Below are positions 38,422-49,712 of a stretch of 64,000 nt of DNA, one piece after another. The stretch is taken from contig WHUZ01000014.1 of the NCBI GenBank assembly GCA_015179045.1, positions 62,001 through 126,000 on the forward strand, given 5' to 3'. Both the position numbers and the translations under genes were made by a program. The stretch comes from Kalaharituber pfeilii. Taxonomy: Eukaryota > Ascomycota > Pezizomycetes > Pezizales > Pezizaceae. Every line of letters starts with the position of its first letter. The first letter of the stretch is position 1. The notes below the pieces were generated by a model. It did not search any database. It saw nothing but the letters and a program-made list of their open reading frames with translations, and was not told the origin of the DNA.

Positions 38422-40023
38422 ATGAAAGCCACCAGTGCTGCTTCTGTTCTTCACCCTTCATCCTCACGCAGATCCCAACCTATGCGCCAGGCTAGGACAA
38501 ATCCTCCAAGACGGTCAACACTATCGACGGCAACAAGAAACCTTCAACGCAATGGAGTGACCTCATCACAGCAACAGCAATCTGGCATCCAAAGATTTTA
38601 CCCAGCACTGGCTTCCTTTACCGACTCAATAGATGCGCTTCCAGCAGAGATCATACGCAATTTCACTCTTCTTCGGGAGGTTGACGCTAAAGCATGCCAT
38701 CCCGAGGAGCAACTCCGCCGCTACATAGCTGCCGTTAGGAGCTTGCCACCACCGGCAGATCCCAATGAACATGACCCTGCTTTGGAATTTCTTCGGCGGC
38801 AGGACGAATTAAAAAGGAGACGGGAGGAAGCCTTAATGGCTGGGGAAAATCCACCCCCTGAAACAGATACCGACAACAGTGCCGAAACAGTGGAGCAGTA
38901 TCCCGAAACCCGGAGATCGAGATTACAACAGATTCGGATGGTGTTGCAAGATTTATTGCCGATGCTGGATGAGAAAATACATGTCATCACGGGCACTGCA
39001 GAGACTTTGAATAAACATAATCTCAGGGTCGATCAGGCCTATGCATACGTTCAATCTGAAATACCAGAAGTTTATCGGACCGGAGATCCTGAGCACTGGG
39101 GGTATAAACAGAATCCACCCAGGGGTGCTACTGCAAGGGCAGCAGCAGAACGGGCAGCTTTACAGGCATTACAAGCTACCAACCATGCTGTTCCAGAAGA
39201 GAGGAATCTGGAATATGCTTCAACTTCTAGGGCAGAAGCTCGCCGTGAGGCTGCACTATCACGGCGACAAGCAGTCCATGTTGCTAGTCATGAGGATGAG
39301 GATAGCTTACAATCTACAATAGCATCGACTAAACGCCCTCATGGAAACTCTAGGGTTAAGAAGGATGTAGAGACTACTGCACAACGTGTTTCAGAGATGA
39401 CAATAGCCAATGTGAGTGGCACTACAGCACAATCGGCAAAGCGAAGAAAGCCCAATACAATCCCTATAACAGACAAGACGGCATTGGAAAAGGCAAGCAA
39501 TGCTCGAGGAACAACAAGCCCAAGGGCAGGTACACCAACAATGGGCAAAAGAACAACAAAGGGAACTGTCGCGACTTCTGCCACCACTGGCGCAAGTGGA
39601 CGGAGAAGGTAATTGTGCCTGTTTTTTTTTTTTTTTTTTTTTTTTTTTATTAACAACTTCAAACGTCTTGGAGTTGGCTTAGCTATGCGAGTTTAGTACT
39701 TGTTGAGTTTTTGGAACTTTTTGTACCTTTTGACAATCGTGGATAGGGGCGTTCAAGTTAACTATAGGTCTGGATAATCAATGTTGCGATAGGATTTTAC
39801 AAGTTGCGGGAGATCGCATGATGTACTATATAGTATTTTATTTCCCTGTACTGCTCTATGGCCCGATCATTGCTTTGCCCATATACCCAGTTTTATTTCT
39901 CTTTTATCTTTCTGTTGGTATATTAAGCGAATCACATTCTTACCTTTGTTTTTCCTGTTTATTTTATGATTGTTCCCCTCTTTTCTTTACGTGTTATGTT
40001 TCCAGTTTATTTACCCTTCTAAT

Positions 40024-40054
<31 letters not shown>

Positions 40055-41527
40055 ATCTGGATATCGTTGATGTCAATTTAAGCGATTTTCTATGAGAAAA
40101 GAGTATGCGGCTGACAACCCCTTTCTCTCTCGCGTTTCGCGCACAGACAAACTGCCGCACCACCAAACGCACAGTCGCCTAGCCTTGCGTCTTCACCTGT
40201 GCAAACCACGTTCCCGCCTAATGCTTCATTGAAGACCACCGGGGCCAACGGGAAAGAACCGAATGGCCCAGTTACGAACTCGCTGCTGATTGCTGGAGCG
40301 AAACCGTCGATGTCTACAGGTAGCGGGCGTTCTGGTAGAGATAAGAAAGAGTCGCAAGGAAAGGAAGGGCAGGGAAAGAAGGATAGCGGAGGCGGGAGTG
40401 GTGATAAAGATGAAACTGGAGAAGGGAAACCCACAGCAGCGAGTCGATCTGGAACGGCTAAAGGGAAGAATCATACTGGTAATGCTAATGAGGCAGCGGT
40501 GGTATCCAAAACTGAAGTTGATGGAGACTCACATGACGCAGGAATCGGAAGTAGAGGCATTGCATCAGATGAAGGCGCATCAGATGTTGGGCATGAAGGT
40601 GGGCCGTTCCGCAATATCCCAGCTTTGCATTCCGAACGACGCGGTAGTGCTAGCCGCGGAGACTCAAAGCACACTTTGCCTTCGAGTCCAGTGAAGGAGA
40701 CACATCCAGGAAGTCCAATGGAAGGCGTCGAGCCCACATTATCCGCGTCTACGTCGCGGAAAAGCGCCGTAGCAGATGTCCCGATAGCCGACGACGCGCC
40801 TTTACCCCCGCCAAAGAAGCCATCTCAGAATGCACAGACACCATCAACACCAGCTCCATCAACGCTTAGTAAGCGCAAACGGGATAGTGTCGATCATCGC
40901 GACGATGACCCTCATGGGCCGACTAGTAGCAGTCGGGGATACCATCCATCATCCGCGAGCGGGCGCAGTCATGTGAAGCAACCACAACATACACCGAAGC
41001 GCGAGCCTCCTGCAAGCGCATCAACATCTTCTAGCCATCACCATTCTTCGCACCGCCGCACTTCCTCTACGGCTACTGCCGCGGCGGCCGCAGCTGCAGC
41101 ATCTGCGACACCCTCTGTGGCGCCATCGATACATACTACGTCCTCACGCCCGGAACCTCCACCCCTACCTGCTGCACCGCAATCCACCCAATCCAAACCG
41201 GCTGCCAATTCCCCTGATGACGATGAAGACGAAGAAGAGCTTGACCCGAACGAGCCGCGGTACTGTTTTTGCAACCAGGTGAGCTACGGAGAGATGGTGG
41301 CTTGCGATGATGAGAAATGTGAGCGGGAATGGTTCCATTTGGATTGCGTGGGGTTAACACAACCGCCGAAGGGAAAAGGTGAGTTTCATGCAAAAATTTC
41401 TATGTTTTTATATCCAACTTGGTAAAATGCTTTGTAGTTATACTGGCTGACATGGTCCCACGTTCCAACAGCAAAATGGTACTGCGACGACTGTCTCACA
41501 AAACGAAAACACAAAGGCCGGACATAG
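38422..41527 (+). CDS. ING-family chromatin protein with PHD finger (Pho23/Yng-like)
   Basis: Three exons: 38422-39608, 40147-41378 and 41472-41527, giving 824 residues. The start is the ATG at 38422 (the GTG two codons earlier is not used). The N-terminal ING domain is in two blocks: [20 protein letters not shown] (59-78) with LLREVDAK, and [20 protein letters not shown] near 170. A Ser/Thr/Ala linker rich in Lys follows. The C-terminal PHD finger has all C4HC3 ligands (C769, C771, C782, C787, H793, C796, C811, C814), with WYCDDC encoded by the tiny last exon. ING PHD fingers bind H3K4me3 and recruit histone acetyltransferase or deacetylase complexes. The long linker favours the Pho23 (Rpd3L) branch, but this is inference. 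The first intron is 538 nt, far longer than any other here, with T27 and T23 tracts. Confidence 0.88.
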
Positions 41528-41970
41528 CGTGTAAAGGCGTGAAAAAAGCATTGATAATCCTAGGACTTCTTCTTGATAAAAAATTCCGTCAAAATCATGC
41601 TACTCTTTGCTGTTCTATTGATGATGATATCTGGTTATTATGAATTGCAGTGAGGTGAGGTCGAAAATGGGATGGAGATAGATGTATCCTTGCATACCTA
41701 ACGCATACGTATATACATGCATACTTACACACAAACAACCCGGAATACAAGAGCGCTACTTATATACCTCCCGCGCTTCTCCTCCTCCATCTTATTACCT
41801 TTGTTCTTTTCCCCTTTGCTCCACATGTCTTCTTTTGTTACTTTGTCATCGTTTTGAAACAAAAATTATGTGGTTGTTTTCGGAGAAATTGTTTGGATTT
41901 GTTTTGTTCCTTTTTTCTTTGTAAACCCTTTTCTACCCTTCTATCCCTTTTCGTGCTTTTTGGTACCTCT

Positions 41971-42007
<37 letters not shown>

Positions 42008-42745
42008 GCTTCTTTATATATGCGTTCATGTTTGGTTGCAATATGTGGTATCTTTTTTTTTTTTTTTTTTTCTTTTTGTTGCTGTTTTTAAGTCACGTGA
42101 GCTATCTGTACTTCAGTCTTGACGAGCGGGGAATTTTTTTTTTCTTTTTCTTTTTCTTCTTTTTTCCCCTCTGATGAGTGGACAGAATTATGAGGGAGGC
42201 AAAAAAAGGAATATTCATTATATTTCTTCAACTTCTCTTCAAACTTCTTTATACATACATCCATCTCTAGGCCCTGGGAACGTTGGAATTAAAAGCTAGC
42301 GTAATTACTCCGCAGACGGAATCGCGCAAAAAAAAAAAAAAAAAGAGGAAAAAAAGGAAAAAAAAAAAAAAAAAGAGGAGATTCTGAAGAGCGGGAAGGC
42401 CCAGGGTAAGTATTTTTAATTATATTGTGGGGAAACTTGCATTTGGGACATTACCCGCATTCAAATTTCTTGCTTGCTTGTAAACCTATTATTATTGGAT
42501 TTTTTATAGAGAGGGTGCGGACAACAGTGGCTGCTACGGGCTGGATTGAGGCTAACGTCAGGGTAATCTTGTGAAGTACACTGCTTAACGTAATGGAACC
42601 CGGTGTGTATTGAATTGCGTGTTGGAAAGCATGTTGGAAAACGAATACTACTAATATTTTCTATTACTGGAAAACTACAGATTACGCCTCATAGCAAGAA
42701 ATGTATTAAAAATAAATAATTAAAAAGTAAAAAAAAAAAAAAATT
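41528..42745. other. Intergenic between convergent ING and PhoD genes, poly-T then poly-A tracts
   Basis: T35 (41972-42006) and T19 (42053-42071) lie nearer the ING gene. A-runs (about 42330-42374 and 42731-42743) lie nearer the PhoD gene. Both therefore read as T on the sense strand of the nearer gene. No gene. Confidence 0.7.
41972..42006 (+). repeat. T35 homopolymer
   Basis: Thirty-five T, 444 nt after the ING gene stop, followed by T19 at 42053-42071. Confidence 0.9.
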
Positions 42746-44987
42746 TTAAAAAAAACATAGACCATTTCCACTCCTTCTAAAGCACCGCGTCACCGCCGTG
42801 CATCGACTGAGCATTACCCTCAACTTTCCATTCATTCCCGACTTACTCCCAAAGCCCCTGTCCGCCCTCCTTTTCCCCTTCCCCTTCCACTTCCCCCTGA
42901 TCCTCCTCCTACTCATATCCGCCGTGACAACCCAATCCCACACCTCCTTCCCGTCTACAAAAAGCCTATACTTGAGCACCGCCTGCTCGCCCGCCGCATT
43001 CGTACTGTCAACCTCCACCGCTCCAAACTTGCTGTTCCCATCAGGGATATACTTGATCAGCACGTCCTCATCGTCCGTCTGTACATATGTGCGCTTCGGC
43101 AAATAAAATTGCGACAGTGGCGAACAGCTAAACTCGTGTACCGTCGCCGCTTGCTTATGTTCATACGCGGGCGAGTCCGGTGGCGGAGGGAACGCCGTCG
43201 CACCAAACTCGTGCCTGTCACCGGAGAGCACCACGACACCTCCGCGGCCCTCTGCGCCGACCTTCCACATTTCCTCGAGGATGACGCGGCGCTCGTGGAG
43301 GTATCCCGCCCAAGTATCTTCGCTTCCGAACCTCCAGTTTTTAGTGAATGGGACAGAAGAAACTAAGATTTTCCATTGGATGCCAGGTTCGTCTTTGCGG
43401 AGCCAGCTGATGAGGTCTGTCTTCTGAGGCTCGCCAAGCATAGTTTTGGAGGGGCCATCTGGGGCCCAGTTGTCGGAACGATAGCGCCGGGAATCCATGA
43501 GGAAAAAGGAGGCTGTACCGTGGTTGAACGTGTAGTATGTCACTCCCGGGCGGGGAGCGGGGGGGTTAACAGAGTGTTGATATACAAAGAACGGTTCCAT
43601 TGCGTAAGAATAAATGCCAGTGTTGTTGGAAGACCAGTCATTGGCAATTTCATGGTCATCTATAACGTGGAGCCATGGGAGAGAAGTGCTGACCGGCTTC
43701 CAGTCTGGAGAAGCGTAGACTTGACGGTAGTGTCTAAAGATTTATTGTAAACATGGGTATCCATAATATCAACAAAAGAGTGGCCACTACTTACTGTCTA
43801 TATCCTTCCACAATTGAGGTCTTTTTACTGGGTCTTTTTGGCACATCAATGTAGATAAAATCGCCCAAAAATAGCATGAAATCTGGAATGAGAACCTTCT
43901 TTTGAAGCAATTCCCCAAGAATCCTGAAACCCATCATGTGCAACGGATGATGAAACGGATTGTATGGAAATCTCGCCTTAATGCATGAGCTAGTAAGGAA
44001 AGTGAACTTAGTTTTCCTTGCCGTTTCTCCATATGCCCTATCCAGGAGGTTCAGCTTTGCTGGAGCAGTATAGAATGTTCCGGTGTGATTATTAGATGTT
44101 TTATAGCTGTATCTAGTATCTGGATGAAGACTATGGAGCTCAACTGGAAGAGCATAGTCTGTGGTTGGCGTCAATGAAGTAATAGGTGGAGATTGAATCC
44201 ATGGATATTGTAAATCACTATCCTCTGGCTCAATTCGGTGATAGACGAAGAGCGGCAATTTGGATGCATCTGGTTCTCTGATAAGAATTTTTGCAGTAGT
44301 TTCGGAGACGTATCCCGTTCTAGCAAATGACAAGTCTGAGGCAGGATGGAACATCTCAGAGCGGTATGTCAGATCTGCTGTAAACAGCACAAGCAAGGTA
44401 TTTAGGAGCAGGTTGATCCATGTCATCGATTTTGAATTAGGTTCTGGGGTTCCAAGGAGCAATGACTTGAGCTTGTTGGGGTATTTCTTCCGAGTGATAA
44501 TTGTCTCTGTAGCTTCAATTGCGATTGGTTTTTCCGGCTCCAGAAGACTTGTGGTTTCCTTCCCATCGCCGTCGACGTTAAACACTTCTACATGAGGGGG
44601 TGTCGGTGTATCTGGCTCTACAAGCTTGATTTCAGACTGTTTTGATAAAACCTCGTATTTGGGCTTAGTGAAATATAATGCCCCGAAGCTTGCCAGATAT
44701 ACCGCGAATGCCGTAAATATGCCATCGGGGAATACCTATGTAGTAGCTGTTAGTTGAAAATCCATCTTAGCTCTTCGATTTTAGGGCTTCTCACGTGTCC
44801 AGGAATCTAGAGGTTGACACAACGTTAGCCGCACATCCAGCTTCACAATCTTCATGCCGCGGAAGGCAATCTAAGGTTTCAAAGAGCGTATTGCACATAC
44901 CCAACGCAAAAAGATGTAGCTCATCAGGCGGAGAGCCAGTGAGCTAGCAACGCATGATGAAGTAAGTAGAATATTTGTTATACTCAT
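42746..44987 (-). CDS. PhoD-like metallophosphatase with N-terminal membrane segments
   Basis: Three exons: 44987-44901, 44735-43795 and 43733-42746, giving 671 residues. Introns are 165 and 61 nt. The first 29-codon exon (MSITNILLTSS...LRW) joins VFPDGIFTAFAVYLASFGAL, giving two or three hydrophobic segments; a further one (WINLLLNTLLVLFTA) lies near 115. The catalytic part has FLLGDFIYID, LHVIDDHEIANDW, LLDSRRY-like FFLMDSRRYRS, and VVLSGDRHEFGAT, the metal-binding blocks of PhoD-type phosphodiesterases/alkaline phosphatases. VHEFSCSPLSQFYLP is also typical of the fungal family. The C-terminus is basic (RRRIRGKWKGKGKRR), and the last 25 residues look unconserved. It is probably membrane-anchored; substrate unknown. 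T-rich DNA follows the stop on the sense strand. Confidence 0.88.
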
Positions 44988-46318
44988 AGTTGAGCTATCA
45001 AGAGGCTGGAGTAAGGAAAGAATGTCAGCGAAGGTTGATTGAGCTTACAGAGCCTCTGCGCGACGTTACCTGAAGTGAGGCTGGCCGACGCCAAACGTAA
45101 TCGTCAAAGGATGCTCTTCAATTGCGATGATATGCTGAACGCTCTTTCGCTGATGTCAGATCAATGGTCACAACATGCCCGCCTAGAAAGTAATTAGCCG
45201 AACGACTGTATAGCTAGCTTCACTCTCAATCTGCCAATCTTGCTTGCGATCTCGACCTGGCCGTGGTGTCTGGAGTTCTGAGGTGAAGCCAGCCAGCAGC
45301 CCGCTCTTGTACCGATGCTGCAAGGGCCAACTTGCACAGTACGGGGCAAGCAGGGTTGCCCGGTGGGGATGATCTCATAGTGTTGCGTCAGGCAGGGCTG
45401 CTGGCAGCGCGCTCTTATCATATCAGATGGGGGGATCGGGCGGCGGTGCTAGTACTAGAATACGCTGCGCGGCCAAGCCGTGGGCCCCCGCATGTGCCAC
45501 AGAATGCCAAGCAAGTGTGGCAATGCTCGACTCGTGGCGCTGCAACGCAGGCGATACTAGTACATCGTGGGCAGAGGTGCTACCGGTGACCGGTGGCTGG
45601 CACGAGGAAAGGATGTATCACTAGTATCATACGGTAGGGCAGGCCGGGGCTTTGTCAGCCCGCGCAGAGGCGTTTGTGCAAAGTGCTCCACGGGATGCGC
45701 GCCTATGCATACGGCATCTGCATCCCTCGGGCCGCGGGACATGGCGCTCGGCGCTGGCAGGTGCATATGCCGGCGTGCTAGCGTGCATATATGCGTTGCA
45801 GCATACAGGCGCAGCGCTTGTAGCTGCTTCTCTGGAGCAGCGGCTTACCCTGCTCTGATACCGCATTCACTCACTTAGGAGGTAAAACACAAACGTGCGC
45901 TAGTGTGGTCTTGGCAGAACTTCAGGCGCTATTAATCGTGCTAGCGCGCTCTTTGGTGCAATATTCGTATTACTAAGTACAGGAATGCAATGATATATGG
46001 GCTAATCTCCAGTAGTCTCATGCCAAGACCCTCGCTGCCAGCTTCTCCATTATTTTATCTCTACTCTGTAACGGCGGCAGAGAATTACTACCCGCCAGGC
46101 CAAAAGACACTTGACTAGTGATGTTCACTAGTCTTCTATGTAGCTCATATAGCTATTGTATGACTGCGACACATCTGTGCATTGCATTTTTCGCATTTTT
46201 TGCATCTTCCACCCAGTGACCCCGTATATTATTACTCGTAGACTACCTTTTAGGCTATGACAAGACTAACTACAAAATAAAGGAATAAAGATACACAGTA
46301 AAATAGCATACCATGCTC

Positions 46319-46377
46319 TGTTCTCGTGCCCAGGCTGTCTTATTAAAGCATGCCAAGAGAGTCTGGGCACGAGAACA
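46319..46377. repeat. Hairpin-forming inverted repeat, 23-bp arms, 13-nt loop
   Basis: The left arm (46319-46341, beginning TGTTCTCGTGCCCAG) and the right arm (46355-46377, ending CTGGGCACGAGAACA) are complementary at 21 of 23 positions. The right-arm 18-mer recurs exactly at 54082-54099, and a 14-base part of it lies at about 2602-2615. This suggests a short dispersed family, perhaps a degenerate MITE. Confidence 0.65.
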
Positions 46378-46526
46378 ACCATGCTCCACTTCTGTCCACA
46401 GTAAGGAATTTTTTTTTTTTTTTTTTTAATATCATTACTCCCTGTGGGCGCTATGGTGAGATTAAGTACATGAGGAAGTAAAAGGAATAACAAAGGCGAA
46501 GAAGGAAAAGTAATAACCAAGTGATG

Positions 46527-47164
46527 TCAATGAATCCAACAGGCCACTGAGGCCAGGCAAGGTTGGCAGGCCAACAGAATGCCTGGACTGGCCTGGACCG
46601 TGAAATTCTGGGCCTGGCCTGGCCTGAACAATCAGGCCGGTCCAGGCCAACCAGGCCAGTCCAGACTATTTAGGCCAGCCCAGGCCATTCAGGCAGGTTT
46701 AAACCAATTAAACGAATCCCTCCATAGCTATCCCGGTGAATTGAGGCCAGCGTATACCAGATTGTTTGAGTATTTCATTGAATAGAATCTTCCATATCTA
46801 GAATTTTAAACAGTAGCAGTCTACGACTTTAGTCAAGTATATATCACGTACCTAAATCCTCGCCATAGCCCACAGGGTGGCACGCAAGTAATGATATTAA
46901 AAAAAAAAAGTATATATCACACTTTATATTCGGGTATATATACTAAGAAATATTTTAGAAATGACAGACCTTCCAGACAATACAACAGACAGGACTCAAT
47001 TCTTCGATGATAATACCTAATGGGTGACTGTCAATTACTGATAGTGGTATTAAAATCTAATTCACCTGGGTTAAATTCTAAAATCACTTGAATTTACGTA
47101 AATGGCCTGGACTGGTCCAGGCAGTTTCAGTCCAATGCAGATCACGGCCTGTTGGATTCATTGA
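46527..47164. mobile_element. Non-autonomous inverted-repeat transposon (MITE-like), 638 bp
   Basis: TCAATGAATCCAACAGGCC at 46527-46545 is repeated as its exact reverse complement at 47146-47164. The element is flanked by a direct 6-bp repeat, GTGATG, at 46521-46526 and 47165-47170. That is the structure of a cut-and-paste DNA transposon with target-site duplication. It encodes no transposase. Its left third is packed with GGCCTGG/CCAGGCC motifs, and one more cluster lies next to the right end. The middle is AT-rich with an A11 run. Perfect TIRs and TSD suggest recent insertion. The superfamily cannot be assigned safely. Confidence 0.8.
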
Positions 47165-48426
47165 GTGATGTACTGCTGCTCTCTCCCCGCTCATTCCACT
47201 GCAGCATCGCCACTAAAAGGTCGCCCTCCCCCTCCTTCGTCTCTGGAGGTTCTCTCACCACCGACTGCCCCCCGGGCCATTTCTGGCTCCATACTCGGCA
47301 CTCTCCCCATAGGTGTTTGGCTGATTCTTCTTTCTCCCTGCACCATCAGTCAGTAAGGAAAAGTTCTTCCCCATAACATACTCAATATATAATATCTCCT
47401 ACTCTTCAGCACCCAAAAGCCGGTCTATTAATAACCCTGATCCAGTCTCCTACTTCAGCACCCAGGTCCTTCATAATATCAGTCTCCGTGGTGTTGAGGT
47501 TAGCGTTGCAGTAATTCGGGGATCATCACGTGCCGTTGTATAATACACGCGCACTGGCGCTAAGAGGCTTGCCAAGACCGCCACAGCGCGCGTTTGTGTT
47601 TTACCTCTTAAGTGAGTGAATATGGTATAAGCCCAGTGCATCTCTGCTGCCCTGCCCTGCCATCCTGCCGAGCCTTCTGTTCACGGGCAGAACGAGTGCT
47701 CTGCGTTTTATCCCGCCGCTCTTCTCATCATGGCCACGCAACGTACGAAGAAGTAGTACAACGCGCGTCGCAGAAAGGTCTCCGTTCGTCGACTGCATTC
47801 AGATTCGCCTTTGAATTTCACATTTCTCCTCCCCTTGGTACCTCCCCCCCCCTTTATTCCTGTCGTGGGCAAAATCGTATCGACACATCGCCAATACTAC
47901 GGCACGAAACTAGCTGCCAAACCCCCCCGTCGATCTGATACCCGCAGGATTCAAAAGCCCCTCCGCCACTCGGATCTGCTCAGCGCCAGCTGCGTCCATT
48001 GACTAGATTTGGTGTATGCGGTCAGCTGCTGCACTTTCACGCCCGAAGCTGGCCTATCGTGCTGCAGATCGTGCGCGAAGGTTCTCGCCTTGCGTCCCGC
48101 TCAAGCAACGCCGCGATCCAGAGGAAAACCCCTGGCTCAGCCTCTAGCACCAACTCGGCCTGGCAGCCTCCAGAGGTTAGCCTTCGTCCCTACTCCCTTC
48201 CAGTCGACAATCCGATCTTAACCTCACGCTCTCCCCGAAACTCCCTGGAACTTGCAAGTTCTGGTCACAGACAGCAGTTTTTCTGGAATTCCGCGGTTCA
48301 CGTTGTTTGCGCCCAACTCTCCGCGCGACTCGCCCTCTCCCACTGTGGGCTCTGGAATGTATTTTCCTACCCCAGGCCAATCACCCGAGATCATTGCAAA
48401 CGCAAACGCATCTCCTATACGCAGCG

Positions 48427-49678
48427 ATGAGCGGCTCTCCGAAGTCACATTATCCGTCAGCAAATGAGCCCGACAAACGTGCCCCGGGGAGTCGATATAT
48501 GTCCCCCGCCCCAAGCACTTACCCGCCCACGCAAATGCTGGAAAAGCACTTTGCGGTATCACCAACTGAGGCAGAGCACCCTAGGTTCAATCCTGTATGT
48601 ATTATCATAATCAATATTCTTTATTTTTAAGAATAGGTTCAGGATACTAATTCCAGCGTCTCCTGGTTATGACATACGATTAGCTTAACAAGGGTCGTCC
48701 TCGCTCGTCGTCTTTGTTGAATATCAACGATACAGTGGCTATGCATCTGCTTGTCGAAACCGCAATCATTGATTCGGCCGAATACGAGATATTGTCCTTT
48801 GAAGAAGTCGAGGAGCTAAAAAAGGAGTACAAATTCTTGTCTGGCAGAATTGATGCGGCCAAACGAAAGCTAGCCCTGGAATCAAAAGTCCGAGATGCCG
48901 CTCTATCTCTCAGCCGGCTTTACAACAACAAGAAGGGTAAGAGGAGATCTCTTCTTGGAGGCAATGAGATGACTCAGAAAACAGACGAGGAATTGATTCA
49001 AAGCAACCAGAAGGTTGAGCAACTTGTCCAGGAACTCTGGGGCCTCAACAACAGGGCAGTGGAAATACAACGTAGACTCTTACAACATGGTGCCGGGATT
49101 CTGGGGATGACCCATCAAGGCGGCAGTGGAATGAAAGGAAAGGGAACACAACAGTCAGCAGTTGTCAATCATCCCAATGGCAACGGAGATGATTTTGACG
49201 ACCGCAGCTTTTATCGGTCATCAGATAATTTGGATAGCTTTGCTGTGAATGGTACTTATACCAACGGTCACCGCCGCGGGGCTTCCATGAACCAGATGCG
49301 GTACCCGAATAATAGGTTGTCAATGATACCTCCTGAAAGTAATGTAACCCCTCAATTTGATCCATATGTTGAGCGTCGCTTGGAGCAACTAAACCATGAA
49401 CTCCGGCAATACTTAATAAACACCACCGGAATTGAAGATATTGCCGAAGTCCCTCAAGCCATAGGCGATGCATCAGGTCTAAATGAACAGGTTACAATGC
49501 TTGAACAAGGCATCCAATTTATTCAACAGCTACCAGTACCACATCATACTGTGAACCCAGCCTCTGAGCATATGGAGCAAACTATTACCACACTTTGGGA
49601 TATGTTAATCTTAGGGAATGAGGAAAATCGAGTCCGCAGAGCTTCCGTAGCGAACGGCAATTCATCCTCTTTGGGTGG

Positions 49679-49712
<34 letters not shown>

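Larger units (their letters stand above)
44988..48426. other. Intergenic region with an inverted-repeat element and a hairpin repeat
   Basis: No gene is recognised between the PhoD and Uds1 genes. It holds the hairpin repeat at 46319-46377 and the TIR element at 46527-47164. CT/C-rich tracts (C9-10 near 47845) lie before the Uds1 gene. The last 350 bp may contain coding sequence of that gene in shifting frames. Confidence 0.55.
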
